From an uncultured Oligoflexia bacterium (GTDB lineage Bacteria > Bdellovibrionota > Bacteriovoracia > Bacteriovoracales > Bacteriovoracaceae), in contig CAKZJW010000038.1 of NCBI GenBank assembly GCA_937120495.1, positions 1-42,748 on the forward strand: 42,748 nt of DNA, read 5' to 3'. The notes under the pieces were generated by a model, which was not told where the DNA came from, did no database searches, and was given only the letters and a program-made list of their open reading frames with translations. Both the position numbers and the translations under genes were made by a program. Of this stretch, positions 16,012 to 25,393 are shown in pieces (within the stretch, counting starts at the first letter, position 1; every line of letters starts with the position of its first letter).

Positions 16012-17451
16012 ATGGAAGATCTTTCACTTTTTGTTATTAATACTGAACAAGTATTCTTAGCTCTACTATTGTTGATTTTTATGAGTTCTTTTCTTTTTCA
16101 AGACTTGAATGATATGAAAGATACTCTATCAAAAAAGAAAATGAATTTGTTATTCGTTTTGTTTCCAGTTATGAGTATTGGGATATTTGCCAACCTTTTT
16201 AATAGTTGGGGATTTGAAGGCTTATTTTTTGCGATTGAATTCTCTATTCTTATCGTTTTAGCAATTATTAACCCTAAGTATGCAGTCGGATTTTTTGTCT
16301 ATTTACTTTTATCTAGGCCCTGGGAGACATTTGATGATCAATTGATGCAGTCTATGCCAAGAGATATTTCGATATTGACGATGATGAGTATTGCTGCACA
16401 CAAGATAATCAAAAAAGATTTCTTTGTTCGTTTTAATATGGGGACATTCTTTTTGTTAGCTTTTTCATTTTGGCTCTTTCTTTCTGCCTTTTTCTCGGCT
16501 CATCAATCAACTGCAATTAGTAAATATGTTGAGATATTTAGCAAGGGTGTAATCGTTTTCTTGTTAATTCAAAATGGACTGCGAAAACCAGCTGATGCCT
16601 TTGTAATTAAGGCAGCTTTAATTATATCAATTCTTGAAAAGAGTTTTATTTCATTTTATCAATCTGCAATGACGCCAAAGACAGGTTTGGAAGAAGCTGG
16701 TGAAAGGCTAAAGAGTATTGGTATTTTAGAAAATTCAAATGATATTGCAGCAATTTTTGTTCTCGTGACCCCTCTAGTTATATTTTTTATATTAAAATCT
16801 AAAATTAAGCCTTTTAGTTGGATTATCGCTCTCGCTACTTTAATAATGTTTTCGTTTTTAGTGTGGGAATCTCAATCTAGAGGAGCAGTATTAGCTTTAT
16901 TTGGTGGTTTAGGTTCTTATTTCTTTTTAAAGATAAAAAAGACAAAATATATCGCGATAATTTTATTACTTTCAATGCTTGGTGGAGTTGGGGTAATTTC
17001 CTTAATGAAAAGATCTTCGAGTGACTTAAAAGGCTCTACAAGTAATAGAATTATTTTCTGGCAAGCTGGTGCAAATATGGCAATCCGCAATCCCGTTTTT
17101 GGTGTAGGATTTTGGGGATTTAACCGAAACTTTCCAAACTATGCAATCGGTGGCGATCTTGGAACGGAAGGAAAACACATGACAGCTCACTCGTCTTGGG
17201 TTGTTGCTTTGTCTGAAAGTGGATTCCTAGGCTTATTCTTTTTTATGGCGCTTTGGGCATATGGTCTTGTACAGGCATGGAAGGTTAAAATTAGTAATCC
17301 TGAGTATTTTATGACAATTGTCGGTTATGGAATTGCGGTGAGTTTTCTTTCTCATACTTATTTACTTTTTCCTTACATTCTTCTTTCACTTGTTATAACT
17401 CATAGTAAGCTAGAACAAGGGGTCAAAAAAGGTGAGGTCTTATCTTTATGA
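16012..17451 (+). CDS. O-antigen polymerase/ligase family protein (Wzy/WaaL-like)
   Basis: A 479-aa multi-pass inner-membrane protein with about 11-12 hydrophobic segments. The conserved block of the Wzy_C family is recognisable: ESQSRGAVLALFGGLGSYFF, then a periplasmic loop with TSNRIIFWQAGANMAIRNPVFGVGFWGFNRNFPNY, followed by HSSWVVALSESGFLGLFFF. The Arg in SRGA and the His in AHSSW are the residues usually conserved. It would join lipid-linked oligosaccharide repeats or ligate them to an acceptor. It starts 2 bases after the Wzz-like stop and overlaps the following GT2 gene as ATGA. Polymerase and ligase cannot be told apart from sequence; the Wzz neighbour favours polymerase. Confidence 0.84.
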   Translation: MEDLSLFVINTEQVFLALLLLIFMSSFLFQDLNDMKDTLSKKKMNLLFVLFPVMSIGIFANLFNSWGFEGLFFAIEFSILIVLAIINPKYAVGFFVYLLLSRPWETFDDQLMQSMPRDISILTMMSIAAHKIIKKDFFVRFNMGTFFLLAFSFWLFLSAFFSAHQSTAISKYVEIFSKGVIVFLLIQNGLRKPADAFVIKAALIISILEKSFISFYQSAMTPKTGLEEAGERLKSIGILENSNDIAAIFVLVTPLVIFFILKSKIKPFSWIIALATLIMFSFLVWESQSRGAVLALFGGLGSYFFLKIKKTKYIAIILLLSMLGGVGVISLMKRSSSDLKGSTSNRIIFWQAGANMAIRNPVFGVGFWGFNRNFPNYAIGGDLGTEGKHMTAHSSWVVALSESGFLGLFFFMALWAYGLVQAWKVKISNPEYFMTIVGYGIAVSFLSHTYLLFPYILLSLVITHSKLEQGVKKGEVLSL

Positions 17452-18593
17452 TCTATATAATCTTTTTACTTATATTTTTGATTTTTTATACCTATATAGG
17501 ATATCCATTACTAATCATTTTATTAGGAAAAGTTTTAAATAAACCAATTAGTAAAAGTTGTTCTTATAGGCCAACTGTTACTTTTATGATTGCTGCTTAT
17601 AATGAAGAAAAAGATATAATTAAGAAAATAGAAAATAGTCTTAATATTCAATATCCTGAAAACAAATTTAAAATTGTCGTGGTATCCGATGCTTCTTCTG
17701 ATGAAACGGATAGACTTGTTCAGGAATTAAATCACCCAAGGGTAGAGCTTTTAAGAGTAGAGGGGCGAGTAGGAAAAACACAAGCTAGAAATATTGCAAT
17801 GCTTAGTAATCAATCAGAGATAACTATTTTTTCTGATGCAACAACTGAATATAAATCTGACGCAGTAGAAAAGTTAGTTGATAATTTTTATGATAAAAAT
17901 GTAGGGATGGTAACAGGTCATCTTATATATAAGGATTCAGATGATACTCAAATGGGTATTGGACAAAAATTGTTTTGGAAGTATGAATCACTTGTAAAAT
18001 CTGCACAAACTAAGCTAGGGACACTTACTGGTTCAGTAGGCTGTATAACTGCCTTTAGGACGAAGTTATATCATCCTTTACCTCCAAATATTATTGAAGA
18101 CTTCACAGCACCATTAATGTTTATACAAAATGGATTTCGTGTTGTTTATGAAGCAAAAGCGAATTGCTTTGAAGAGACAACTAAAAAATCGACTAATGAA
18201 TGGGGAATGAGAGTTAGAGTTATTAGAGGTGGAATTACTGGGCTTTTATATGCAAAAAAAGTTCTTAACCCATTTCGTTTTCCTGTCGCAGCCTTTCAAT
18301 TATTAAGCCACAAAGTATCACGATGGATAATGCCATTTTATGGTATTTCACTTTTATTTTGTATAATTAAGCTTTATTTAGAGTCACATTCTACATTGTC
18401 AGCGGCTTTGCTAATTACACAATTTACTTTTTATGGTATTGTAGTTCTTGCATATATTTTTGAAAAATTAGAAATTAAAATTAAGTATATAGGAATTATT
18501 TTGTATTTCTTTGTTGTTAATTTAGCTGCAGCTGTAGCAATTATTAAAACGGCTACTACTAAACTTGATGCTACTTGGGAGACAGATCGTTAG
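17448..18593 (+). CDS. Membrane glycosyltransferase family 2
   Basis: A 381-aa processive-type GT2. An N-terminal membrane helix (residues 1-27) is followed by the GT-A domain with TVTFMIAAYNEEKDI and VVSDASSDETD (nucleotide-sugar binding). SDATTEY takes the position of the DxD metal site, EDFTAPLMF supplies the catalytic Asp, and RVRVIRGG sits where Q/RxxRW is usual. Three or four C-terminal membrane helices complete the fold, as in hyaluronan/cellulose synthase-like enzymes. It is coupled to the polymerase gene by a 4-bp overlap. The donor sugar is not predictable from this sequence. Confidence 0.86.
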   Translation: MIYIIFLLIFLIFYTYIGYPLLIILLGKVLNKPISKSCSYRPTVTFMIAAYNEEKDIIKKIENSLNIQYPENKFKIVVVSDASSDETDRLVQELNHPRVELLRVEGRVGKTQARNIAMLSNQSEITIFSDATTEYKSDAVEKLVDNFYDKNVGMVTGHLIYKDSDDTQMGIGQKLFWKYESLVKSAQTKLGTLTGSVGCITAFRTKLYHPLPPNIIEDFTAPLMFIQNGFRVVYEAKANCFEETTKKSTNEWGMRVRVIRGGITGLLYAKKVLNPFRFPVAAFQLLSHKVSRWIMPFYGISLLFCIIKLYLESHSTLSAALLITQFTFYGIVVLAYIFEKLEIKIKYIGIILYFFVVNLAAAVAIIKTATTKLDATWETDR

Positions 18594-18595
18594 TT

Positions 18596-19405
18596 ATGAA
18601 ATTATCTGAAAGACAAAAAAGAGAAAAAGAATTTTACGAAGAGTACTCTCAAAAATATGACTACTCTCAAAAGATTAACTTTGATCCGATAAACCTTCCT
18701 TTGAAGGAAGGGAAAAGACGACCCTGGAACTCATATTGGGAGGTCTTCTCATGGGCTATTGATCAATATCAGAGTGGGATGAAATTATTAGACTTTGGTT
18801 CTGGGCCAGGTCATAACGCTCTTTTATTTAGTACTATTGGTTATAATGTTACAGGCTTTGATATAAGCAACTCTAATATAGTAGTGGCGAGTAAGCTTTT
18901 TCAAATTAATAATGTTGATACATCTAAATTTAAATTTGTTGAGGCTGCAGCAGAAAATTTACCTTTTGAACCTGATTATTTTGATATAATTTGTGGTGTT
19001 GATATACTTCATCATGTAGAGATAAACAAATCGCTGCTTGAGTGTAAAAGGACTTTAAAGCCTAGAGGAAAAATACTTTTCAGAGAGCCCTTAGAGGTAA
19101 AAATACTCGACAAGATTCGAAACATAAAAATTGTAAAATTCTTTTTTCCAAAAGAGATGTCCCTAGATAAGCATATTACGCATGATGAGAAAAAACTTAC
19201 AAATGAAGATATAAAAACTATAAAAACAATCTTTCCTAAAACTAAGATAAAATATTTCTTTTTATTTGCACGTTTCGATAGATTTTTTAGAGAATCTACA
19301 AATCCAAATCCATCATTACTTGAAAGGTTAGACTTTTACCTTTTTAAGCTTTTTCCTTTTCTTCAACCACTTGGCGGAGCAGTACTTATTGAGGTTGAAA
19401 AGTGA
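18596..19405 (+). CDS. Class I SAM-dependent methyltransferase
   Basis: A 269-aa soluble enzyme likely to methylate a sugar, a glycan end or a lipid carrier intermediate. Motif I is clear (MKLLDFGSGPGHNALLF), followed by NVTGFDISNSNIVVA (acidic residue binding the ribose), then FDIICGVDILHHVEINKSLLE and the post-motif PRGKILFREP, as in Methyltransf_11 proteins. The first ATG after the GT2 stop is used; an upstream in-frame TTG at 18575 overlaps that gene. The stop overlaps the next gene's GTG (GTGA). Terminal methylation is one known way of stopping chain growth in O-antigen systems; whether that applies here is inference. Confidence 0.82.
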   Translation: MKLSERQKREKEFYEEYSQKYDYSQKINFDPINLPLKEGKRRPWNSYWEVFSWAIDQYQSGMKLLDFGSGPGHNALLFSTIGYNVTGFDISNSNIVVASKLFQINNVDTSKFKFVEAAAENLPFEPDYFDIICGVDILHHVEINKSLLECKRTLKPRGKILFREPLEVKILDKIRNIKIVKFFFPKEMSLDKHITHDEKKLTNEDIKTIKTIFPKTKIKYFFLFARFDRFFRESTNPNPSLLERLDFYLFKLFPFLQPLGGAVLIEVEK

Positions 19406-20616
19406 AAATACTATGGGTAACACCTAAATGGACACTTCCTGCTATTGATGGTGCACGTGTTGCAACGGAGAAACTTCTTGTAAATACTAATGTTGAGAAT
19501 GTGAGTATTGATTACCTTTGTTTTGCAAACAAAAATGAATTGATTGATGAAGACCTTATGAAGGAGAAGTGGAAGATCAATAATATTTTTGTAAAGAGAA
19601 GAACACTGCCTGAAAGTCGTATCAAGAAAGCTATTTATTACATTCTAAAAATTTGTAAAAATCCTTTTATACCAATTACTTTTAGCTCCTTTTCAACTAA
19701 AGTTAATAAATCTTTTCTAAGTCAAACACTTTCAAAATCTGACTATGATTTTGTTCTTTTCGATGGACTTCATTTGGCAAGTACATTGGATTTACGTAAT
19801 TATAAGAAGATTTTGAAAAAGACGAAAATTATATATAGGGCGCATAATATTGAGAGTGACCTTTGGCTTAAATCTTATGAAGATGAAAAAAATATTTTTA
19901 AGAAAATGATTTTTAAGGTTCAATATAACCTTGTTTTTAAATTTGAAAAAGAAATAATTGATATTTCAGATGGTGTTGCCGCTATTTCTCAAGAAGATAA
20001 AAATGTTATTGAGAAGCTTTCAAGTAGTAATAAAACATTCTTGGCTCCACTAGGGATGAGTTTTGGAAATGAACTTCCACAGGTTATTAATAATAAAACT
20101 AATTTATTATTTGTTGGTAGGCTTGATTGGGCTCCAAATAAAGACGGTCTGAAGTGGATACTAGATGAAGTATGGCCTAAGGTTTATTCTGATAGAAAAG
20201 ATATAGAACTCCATGTCGTGGGCTCCGGTAATAGGTCGTGGCTTGATAAGTACCTTGGAACTGAAGGTGTCATATTTCATGGGTTTGTTGAGTCTATTGA
20301 ACAAAGTTATAAAGATTCCAGCTTTTCGATTGCTCCTATTCGTTTTGGTTCAGGAACGAGAATAAAGGTGATTGAGACATTCGCTTATGGAAGAATGCTA
20401 ATAAGCACAACAATGGGTGTACAGGGGTCAACATTAACACCTAGTGATTATGTATGTGCAGATAGTTCGGATGAGTGGATTGAAGTGTTGTCATCAATAA
20501 AGCAAACTGATGAAATTGAATCAAAGCTTGAAAATACTAGATCAAAAATGGAAAAAATATTTGGAGAAAAAATGATAGGAGAGAGTTTCTATCGCTGGTT
20601 AGAGACATTTTTATAG
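19402..20616 (+). CDS. Glycosyltransferase family 4
   Basis: A 404-aa GT-B fold enzyme, cytoplasmic or membrane associated. The N-terminal domain contains YRAHNIESDLW. The C-terminal donor domain has NLLFVGRLDWAPNKDGLKWIL, then ELHVVGSG, GVIFHGFVE and FGSGTRIKVIETFAYG, the E-x7-E-like catalytic region of GT4. It starts with GTG, coupled to the methyltransferase by a 4-bp overlap, with GAGG a few bases upstream. It is the last gene of the sigma-54-preceded operon, and its 3' end overlaps the convergent GT4 gene by 28 bp. Sugar specificity is unknown. Confidence 0.85.
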   Translation: MKILWVTPKWTLPAIDGARVATEKLLVNTNVENVSIDYLCFANKNELIDEDLMKEKWKINNIFVKRRTLPESRIKKAIYYILKICKNPFIPITFSSFSTKVNKSFLSQTLSKSDYDFVLFDGLHLASTLDLRNYKKILKKTKIIYRAHNIESDLWLKSYEDEKNIFKKMIFKVQYNLVFKFEKEIIDISDGVAAISQEDKNVIEKLSSSNKTFLAPLGMSFGNELPQVINNKTNLLFVGRLDWAPNKDGLKWILDEVWPKVYSDRKDIELHVVGSGNRSWLDKYLGTEGVIFHGFVESIEQSYKDSSFSIAPIRFGSGTRIKVIETFAYGRMLISTTMGVQGSTLTPSDYVCADSSDEWIEVLSSIKQTDEIESKLENTRSKMEKIFGEKMIGESFYRWLETFL

Positions 20617-21662
20617 ATTTTAACTGTATTTTTAACCCAAGTTTCTACAGAGAAACGTTTTTGAAATGTTTCTGACTTCTCTTTTGCATTGATTTTAAAT
20701 TCTTTTGAGTTTTCAATGAAGATATTAATCGCAGACTTGAGTTCTTTCGAATTATTTGGAGAAACTAATATCCCATTTTCTTGAACGAGATATTTTAACC
20801 CGCCAACTTTTGAGCCAATAACAGGAAGACCAAAGCACATGGCCTCAATCAAAGTCATAGGTAAACCTTCTCTTAGGGATGGCATTACGAGGCAGTCAGA
20901 CTCTGAAAGATAAGGCAGGATTTCTTTTTGGAAGCCTACAAATTGAACTTTGTTTTCTATATTGTTTTCTTTTACAATTCTCGCTAGATTTGTTTTTTCT
21001 TGTCCATCTCCAACAATAGTGAGTTCTATATTCTCTATGTCTGTGATGGCATCTAAAAGAATATTAATTCCTTTTTCAGGCGAAAGCCTACCAACAACAA
21101 CTAGCTTTAATATGTCAGGATTTGCAGTGGACTCCATTTTAAGCTCTAGTCTCTTTAAGGATAAAGGATTCTCAACTAAACTGCTTTTAATTGATAATTC
21201 TAAAAGTTGATCTTGCATAGATTTTGATACAGAAATAACCTGATCAGCCTTTTTCATTATTCTTTCTTGGATCCATTCATATATGCGAACCTTCAGAGTG
21301 TGTGATGTATGCCCATGGTGTGTAATAATAAGTTTGTTATTATATTTCTTTATCAATCTTGCGTAGAAAGTTGCTTTAAGGCCGTGAGCATGAATGATTT
21401 CATCTCCTGTGAGTTCATCTTTTAATTTTCTCATGAGACTGAGGTCTAAGATCTTGTTACACTCAAAAACGGAATGAGAAATACCGTCATAAAGTTGATC
21501 TAGAAAATCCGTAATCGCTGAAGGAGAGCGACTTTCCTTAACTAACCATAGTTTGGTTTTAATTGACTTTACATCTGAAAGTCTTGGTAGGGCGCTTAGT
21601 AATACTTTCTCGGCACCACCAAGAGGTCCTGGAAAAAATAGATGAACGACTTTAGTTGTCAT
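20589..21662 (-). CDS. Glycosyltransferase family 4
   Basis: A 357-aa retaining GT-B enzyme. The N-terminus, TTKVVHLFFPGPLGGAEKVLLSALP, has the Gly-rich acceptor loop of GT4 proteins. HAHGLKATFYARL and ITHHGHTSH follow, then VVGRLSPEKGINILLDAI, LTIVGDGQEKTNL, VQFVGFQ and SLREGLPMTLIEAMCFGLPVIGS (EGxPxxxxEAM). The ATG at 21662 is preferred: the longer reading frame would add 15 residues without family resemblance and overlap the flippase gene by more than 50 bp. With this start the overlap is 11 bp. It is the last gene of a three-gene minus-strand operon. Confidence 0.85.
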   Translation of the reverse strand: MTTKVVHLFFPGPLGGAEKVLLSALPRLSDVKSIKTKLWLVKESRSPSAITDFLDQLYDGISHSVFECNKILDLSLMRKLKDELTGDEIIHAHGLKATFYARLIKKYNNKLIITHHGHTSHTLKVRIYEWIQERIMKKADQVISVSKSMQDQLLELSIKSSLVENPLSLKRLELKMESTANPDILKLVVVGRLSPEKGINILLDAITDIENIELTIVGDGQEKTNLARIVKENNIENKVQFVGFQKEILPYLSESDCLVMPSLREGLPMTLIEAMCFGLPVIGSKVGGLKYLVQENGILVSPNNSKELKSAINIFIENSKEFKINAKEKSETFQKRFSVETWVKNTVKIYKNVSNQR

Positions 21663-23082
21663 TTGAATTGCTCTCTGAATTTCTAAATTTATAATATAAG
21701 CTTCCAAGATAAATTACTGCGAAAATTGGAGCGCACACAAAAAACCACTGAAGTTTAGAATTAAAGTATGGCTGGGCAGCCAATGAAGCATAACCAAGAG
21801 CAATAGAAAAGAATGTAAATATAAAGAGTCTTGTCCAAGGTATCATTTCAAGTATATTCCACTTCATAATTTTAGAAGAATATTTTAATCCTGCAATTTT
21901 TGGCAGAAACTTTAGAGCAATGGCAATCATTAGTGCGTGTTGAGCAGTTGCGTGCTTAACAGCTAAAAAAACAGCAATCAATGTAATCGGAGTTGTGAGT
22001 AAATATATTTTTAATATCCAGCCTGTTTTTCCAGTAGCCCTTGGAACGGAGTCATGAGGAAATATATAGAGGAAGTAACTAAAAGCAAATATTTTTAAAT
22101 AAGCAGCACTGGCAGAATATTTATTAGTATACAAGAGTTCAACAATAGGCTCCGCAAAGAAATAAAGCCCAAATATAGCTGGAACTAAAATAAAGGCAAT
22201 ATCACTAATTGCTTTTTTGAAATCGCCTAGGGCTTTACTATTTTCGTTGTTTGTAAATGCTTTTGAAAGCTTTGGGATTAAAATTTTTTGCACCGACATC
22301 TCTAGAAGAATTAATGGTGGAATAACAAGGCATCCCATTGAGTAATAAGCAAAGTTCTCAGGGGAGAGGTAACTAGATAAAATTAACATATCAACTTTAT
22401 CTACAAAGAAACCTAAAAGACCAGCTAGTGAAATTGGTAAGCAGTATTTAAACACATCAATTGTTTTATTTTTGTTAAAATTAAATTTAAGGTAATTGTT
22501 TTTTGTAGAAAGGCCGATGTTTAGAATCATTTTTATAAAATAAAGAATAGCATAGAAATAAAAGATATATGCCAATTCATAATCAAGAGATGCAATAGAT
22601 ATAAAACCAACAACCTTAATTAATTCAAAGCTTGTTGCAAAGATAGATCCGCGAATTTGTTTGCCAGTTGCTATAGATGTTTCAGAAAAAAAGCTCGCTG
22701 GAACCCAAGAAAAGCTTGCAACTAGCATTGCTAAAAAATAATTGACCGGCATATTGAGAATTTGGCTAAAGTAGCCAGCAAAAGGAATTCCAATTACTAG
22801 AATCAGTAAAGATAGAATTATTGCTAAATTAAAACAGGCTTCAATATATTGTTTTTTCTCTTCACTTTGCTTACCAACCCAGTAATAAACCGAATTAATA
22901 GGCCCACCAGTCAGAAAGAAAAAAGGTATGGCAGACATATACAAGAAGAAGATTTTGTAATGACCCATCTGCTCAGGAGTGATCATCCTAACTAAAATGA
23001 TAGGAAGAAATAAGTTCGCAAATGAACTCAGTGAACTAAACATGAATATAGGCCAGTGGCCGCTTTTTAATTTATTAATCAT
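21652..23082 (-). CDS. Wzx-like polysaccharide flippase (MOP superfamily)
   Basis: A 476-aa inner-membrane protein with about 12-14 hydrophobic segments. The beginning (FANLFLPIILVRMITPEQMGHYKIFFLY) is the typical opening of Polysacc_synt/Wzx proteins. A central segment resembles the second half of the fold (FKYCLPISLAGLLGFFVDKVDMLILSSYLSPENFAYYSMG). It would flip lipid-linked oligosaccharide from cytoplasm to periplasm, supplying the polymerase encoded nearby at 16012. The gene overlaps its upstream GT4 neighbour by 4 bp and the downstream one by 11 bp. Confidence 0.86.
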   Translation of the reverse strand: MINKLKSGHWPIFMFSSLSSFANLFLPIILVRMITPEQMGHYKIFFLYMSAIPFFFLTGGPINSVYYWVGKQSEEKKQYIEACFNLAIILSLLILVIGIPFAGYFSQILNMPVNYFLAMLVASFSWVPASFFSETSIATGKQIRGSIFATSFELIKVVGFISIASLDYELAYIFYFYAILYFIKMILNIGLSTKNNYLKFNFNKNKTIDVFKYCLPISLAGLLGFFVDKVDMLILSSYLSPENFAYYSMGCLVIPPLILLEMSVQKILIPKLSKAFTNNENSKALGDFKKAISDIAFILVPAIFGLYFFAEPIVELLYTNKYSASAAYLKIFAFSYFLYIFPHDSVPRATGKTGWILKIYLLTTPITLIAVFLAVKHATAQHALMIAIALKFLPKIAGLKYSSKIMKWNILEMIPWTRLFIFTFFSIALGYASLAAQPYFNSKLQWFFVCAPIFAVIYLGSLYYKFRNSESNSNDN

Positions 23083-24173
23083 AGAATTTTTTGATATTCC
23101 CTATGGTAGAGATTAAACATTTTATTTGCTGAATAGTTATCAAGAACAGCTCTATAGAATGCTAGCCTCTTTTTTTCAGAATCAGTATTGTTTATAGTTT
23201 TTAAAGTATTAATCAAGCTTTTAGAATCTCTAATATTGAAAGTGTAAAAATTATTGGAGTTTAGAGTGTTATGTCCATCAATATTAGACAAAACACAAGG
23301 TGTCCCAGAAGCAGCTGCTTCTAAGACTGAAATTGGTATCCCTTCATGATGAGATGCTGAGAGAAAAAGCTCTGATGCTGCCAGATACTCTGATATATTC
23401 TCTTTCTTACCAGCAAGAGTGACGTTGCTCCCTTTGCTTTGCTCGATTTCCTGATAGTACTTATTATTACCAGAAGGTCCAATCAGAATTAAATGCTTAT
23501 TAGGGAAGTGGCTCATCGCGTCACTGAGGATTTTTTGATCTTTTAGTGGAACAACTCTTGCGACAGCAATCCAGATTGATTTAGCTGCTTCTATGTCGTG
23601 AGCACGAATTATTTTGTTTTTTAAATTTAAGTCTATCAAATCTGGAAGTTTCTCGGGAACAGGTGTTCCATTATCAATATTGATTACTTTATTTTTTGAA
23701 ACAAATGTTTTCTTTAGATAGTATTCCTTAAATGCTTCAGAGACCGTAATCACTTTGTCTGCTGTCCATGCTAAAAAACACTCATATAGTTTTGTTTTGG
23801 GCTGAGCTACAACATGTTCCATACCGTGAGTTGTATGAATTATTTTAGGGAATTTTTTTAATTTTAATTTTGTAATAATCTTCAAAACACCTATATAAAG
23901 CATCGGGTTTAAGTCATGAGTATGAATATGAGTAAAGTCTCTAACTTTCTCATCAAGATAGTTTAATAGTTTTCTGTCATAGCCTTCAGATTTTGTATAT
24001 TCTGAGTGAACTTTGATACCAAGCTGTTCAAATTTACTAACCCAAGTTTTTTCATAATCATAAATAACAAGCTCAACTTCGTAGTTCGCTTTCAATTGTT
24101 CTTGGATGAGTAAGTATAATACCTTCTCAAGACCACCGACACCTAAAAACTGACAAATATGCACAACTTTCAA
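23079..24173 (-). CDS. Glycosyltransferase family 4
   Basis: A 364-aa GT-B enzyme beginning KVVHICQFLGVGGLEKVLYLLIQ, the Gly-rich GT4 opening. It continues with HTHDLNPMLYIG, IIHTTHGMEH, WIAVARVVPLKDQKIL, HLILIGPSGNNKYY, VTLAGKKEN and SASHHEGIPISVLEAAASGTPCVLS (EGxPxxxxEA, catalytic Glu pair). The start is TTG with only a weak ribosome-binding site; no better start is in frame. It is the first gene of the minus-strand operon with the flippase and another GT4. It is transcribed divergently from the Wza-like exporter gene across about 90 bases. Confidence 0.85.
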   Translation of the reverse strand: MKVVHICQFLGVGGLEKVLYLLIQEQLKANYEVELVIYDYEKTWVSKFEQLGIKVHSEYTKSEGYDRKLLNYLDEKVRDFTHIHTHDLNPMLYIGVLKIITKLKLKKFPKIIHTTHGMEHVVAQPKTKLYECFLAWTADKVITVSEAFKEYYLKKTFVSKNKVINIDNGTPVPEKLPDLIDLNLKNKIIRAHDIEAAKSIWIAVARVVPLKDQKILSDAMSHFPNKHLILIGPSGNNKYYQEIEQSKGSNVTLAGKKENISEYLAASELFLSASHHEGIPISVLEAAASGTPCVLSNIDGHNTLNSNNFYTFNIRDSKSLINTLKTINNTDSEKKRLAFYRAVLDNYSANKMFNLYHREYQKIL

Positions 24174-24199
24174 AATATTTTTACCACTTTATTAATGAA

Positions 24200-24219
24200 T
24201 TGATATTTTAGCATATCAA
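24200..24219. promoter_or_regulatory. Perfect dyad in the divergent GT4/exporter intergenic region
   Basis: TTGATAT (24200-24206) and ATATCAA (24213-24219) are perfect 7-bp inverted arms around a 6-base spacer. Each arm includes TTGATA, a fair -35 hexamer, in each outward direction. On the minus strand ATTAAT follows at 17-bp spacing. It may be an operator or paired -35 elements for the two divergent transcripts. The spacing does not fit an FNR box. Confidence 0.35.
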
Positions 24220-24263
24220 GTTAAAATAATATTATACACTAAATTGATTACATTGGAGTAAAC

Positions 24264-25253
24264 TTGCTATCAAAAATTTTATTATCACTATTAAGCCTTG
24301 TTCTTTTTTCTTGTGCATCATCTAGCAGTTCATATAAAAAACAAAACGATCTAAAATTTGAAAAAATAAAAAGCTCAAAGCAGTTTCGCTCAGCCAAAGA
24401 AATACCACGATTCAGAAATAGACGTAAATTTGTGGCACCCGGACACCTAATTGCAATCAGTCACCCTAGTGATGAAAAATTAAAAGGCAGATACAGGATT
24501 GGTACGGATTCTATCCTTAGACTACCGTATGGTGTAAGGATTCGCTCAAAGAATAAAACTTTTTCAGAGCTTGTAAAAGAGATTCGAAAATCTTATAAGA
24601 AGTTCTTTCAAAAAGGAGCCAATAGCGTAAAGGTTACTCTGGTATATAGAGATTATTATATTGAAGTAAGAGGGTCTGTAAAAAAACCTGGTAGATATAT
24701 CGTAAAGAAAAATGAAAGCTTAGATCGAGTTATCAATCGTGCAGGTGGTGTCAGTCGTAATTTAAACAAGGAACTGCTGGCTGCAGAAATTAGACAACAA
24801 GGAATGAACTACACTATTAATCTTGATGAGTTTTATAAAGATATTAATAAATCAAAAGCTTTCACGTGGACAGGATCGGATACCATTTTTGTAAGAGCTA
24901 TAGATGATGAATTGTCTGATAGTGCTCTTCCAATGATTACCTTTTTATCAGGCGTTAATAAACCAGGAAAAGTTCTTTTTAAAGAAGGTAGAGATTTATT
25001 TTACTATATAAATAAATCAGGCGGAACGATTTCAAATATTAAATATGATGAAAGTTATATTGTTAGGCGTACGGCTAATGGCCTTGAAAAAATTAATTTT
25101 GATATAACTGATATGACAGAGATTCCGGCAATCCAAAAAAATGACGTCATAATGCTTTATACTGATCACAGAACTTTTTGGGATAAATTTCTACAAAGAA
25201 CTGGTCAGGTGCTAGGTATTTTTAGTTCAATTGCAATCATACTGCTATTATAG
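24264..25253 (+). CDS. Wza-like polysaccharide export lipoprotein
   Basis: A 329-aa outer-membrane export protein. The signal peptide ends in the lipobox LFSC (Cys17). The Poly_export domain is near residues 60-140 (ISHPSDEKLKGRYRIGTDSI, then LPYGVRIR and VTLVYRDYYIEVRGSVKKPG). SLBB-type segments follow (SLDRVINRAGGVSRN; then a second at SGVNKPGKVLF with DLFYYINKSGG). The C-terminal hydrophobic helix (VLGIFSSIAIILLL) fits the membrane-crossing helix of Wza. The start is TTG with GGAG 5 bases upstream. It likely exports the polysaccharide made by the surrounding genes. It is also the gene directly upstream of the PKS/NRPS pair, on the same strand. Confidence 0.85.
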   Translation: MLSKILLSLLSLVLFSCASSSSSYKKQNDLKFEKIKSSKQFRSAKEIPRFRNRRKFVAPGHLIAISHPSDEKLKGRYRIGTDSILRLPYGVRIRSKNKTFSELVKEIRKSYKKFFQKGANSVKVTLVYRDYYIEVRGSVKKPGRYIVKKNESLDRVINRAGGVSRNLNKELLAAEIRQQGMNYTINLDEFYKDINKSKAFTWTGSDTIFVRAIDDELSDSALPMITFLSGVNKPGKVLFKEGRDLFYYINKSGGTISNIKYDESYIVRRTANGLEKINFDITDMTEIPAIQKNDVIMLYTDHRTFWDKFLQRTGQVLGIFSSIAIILLL

Positions 25254-25393
25254 CTTTAACTAGTTGAAATAAAGTCTTAATTATCAATATTAAGCTGTAA
25301 AATCAGTGATTTAGAAACTTCATTTTTCCAAATTAATACTAAACTGTAATCAGACCCTTCCGATAAGGTATAAAACCTACAATTGGAATGAAT

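Noticed and set aside
25276..25294. CTTAAT/ATTAAG hairpin after the exporter gene as a terminator
   Set aside because: Only six AT-rich pairs and no T-run follow, so it is too weak to call.
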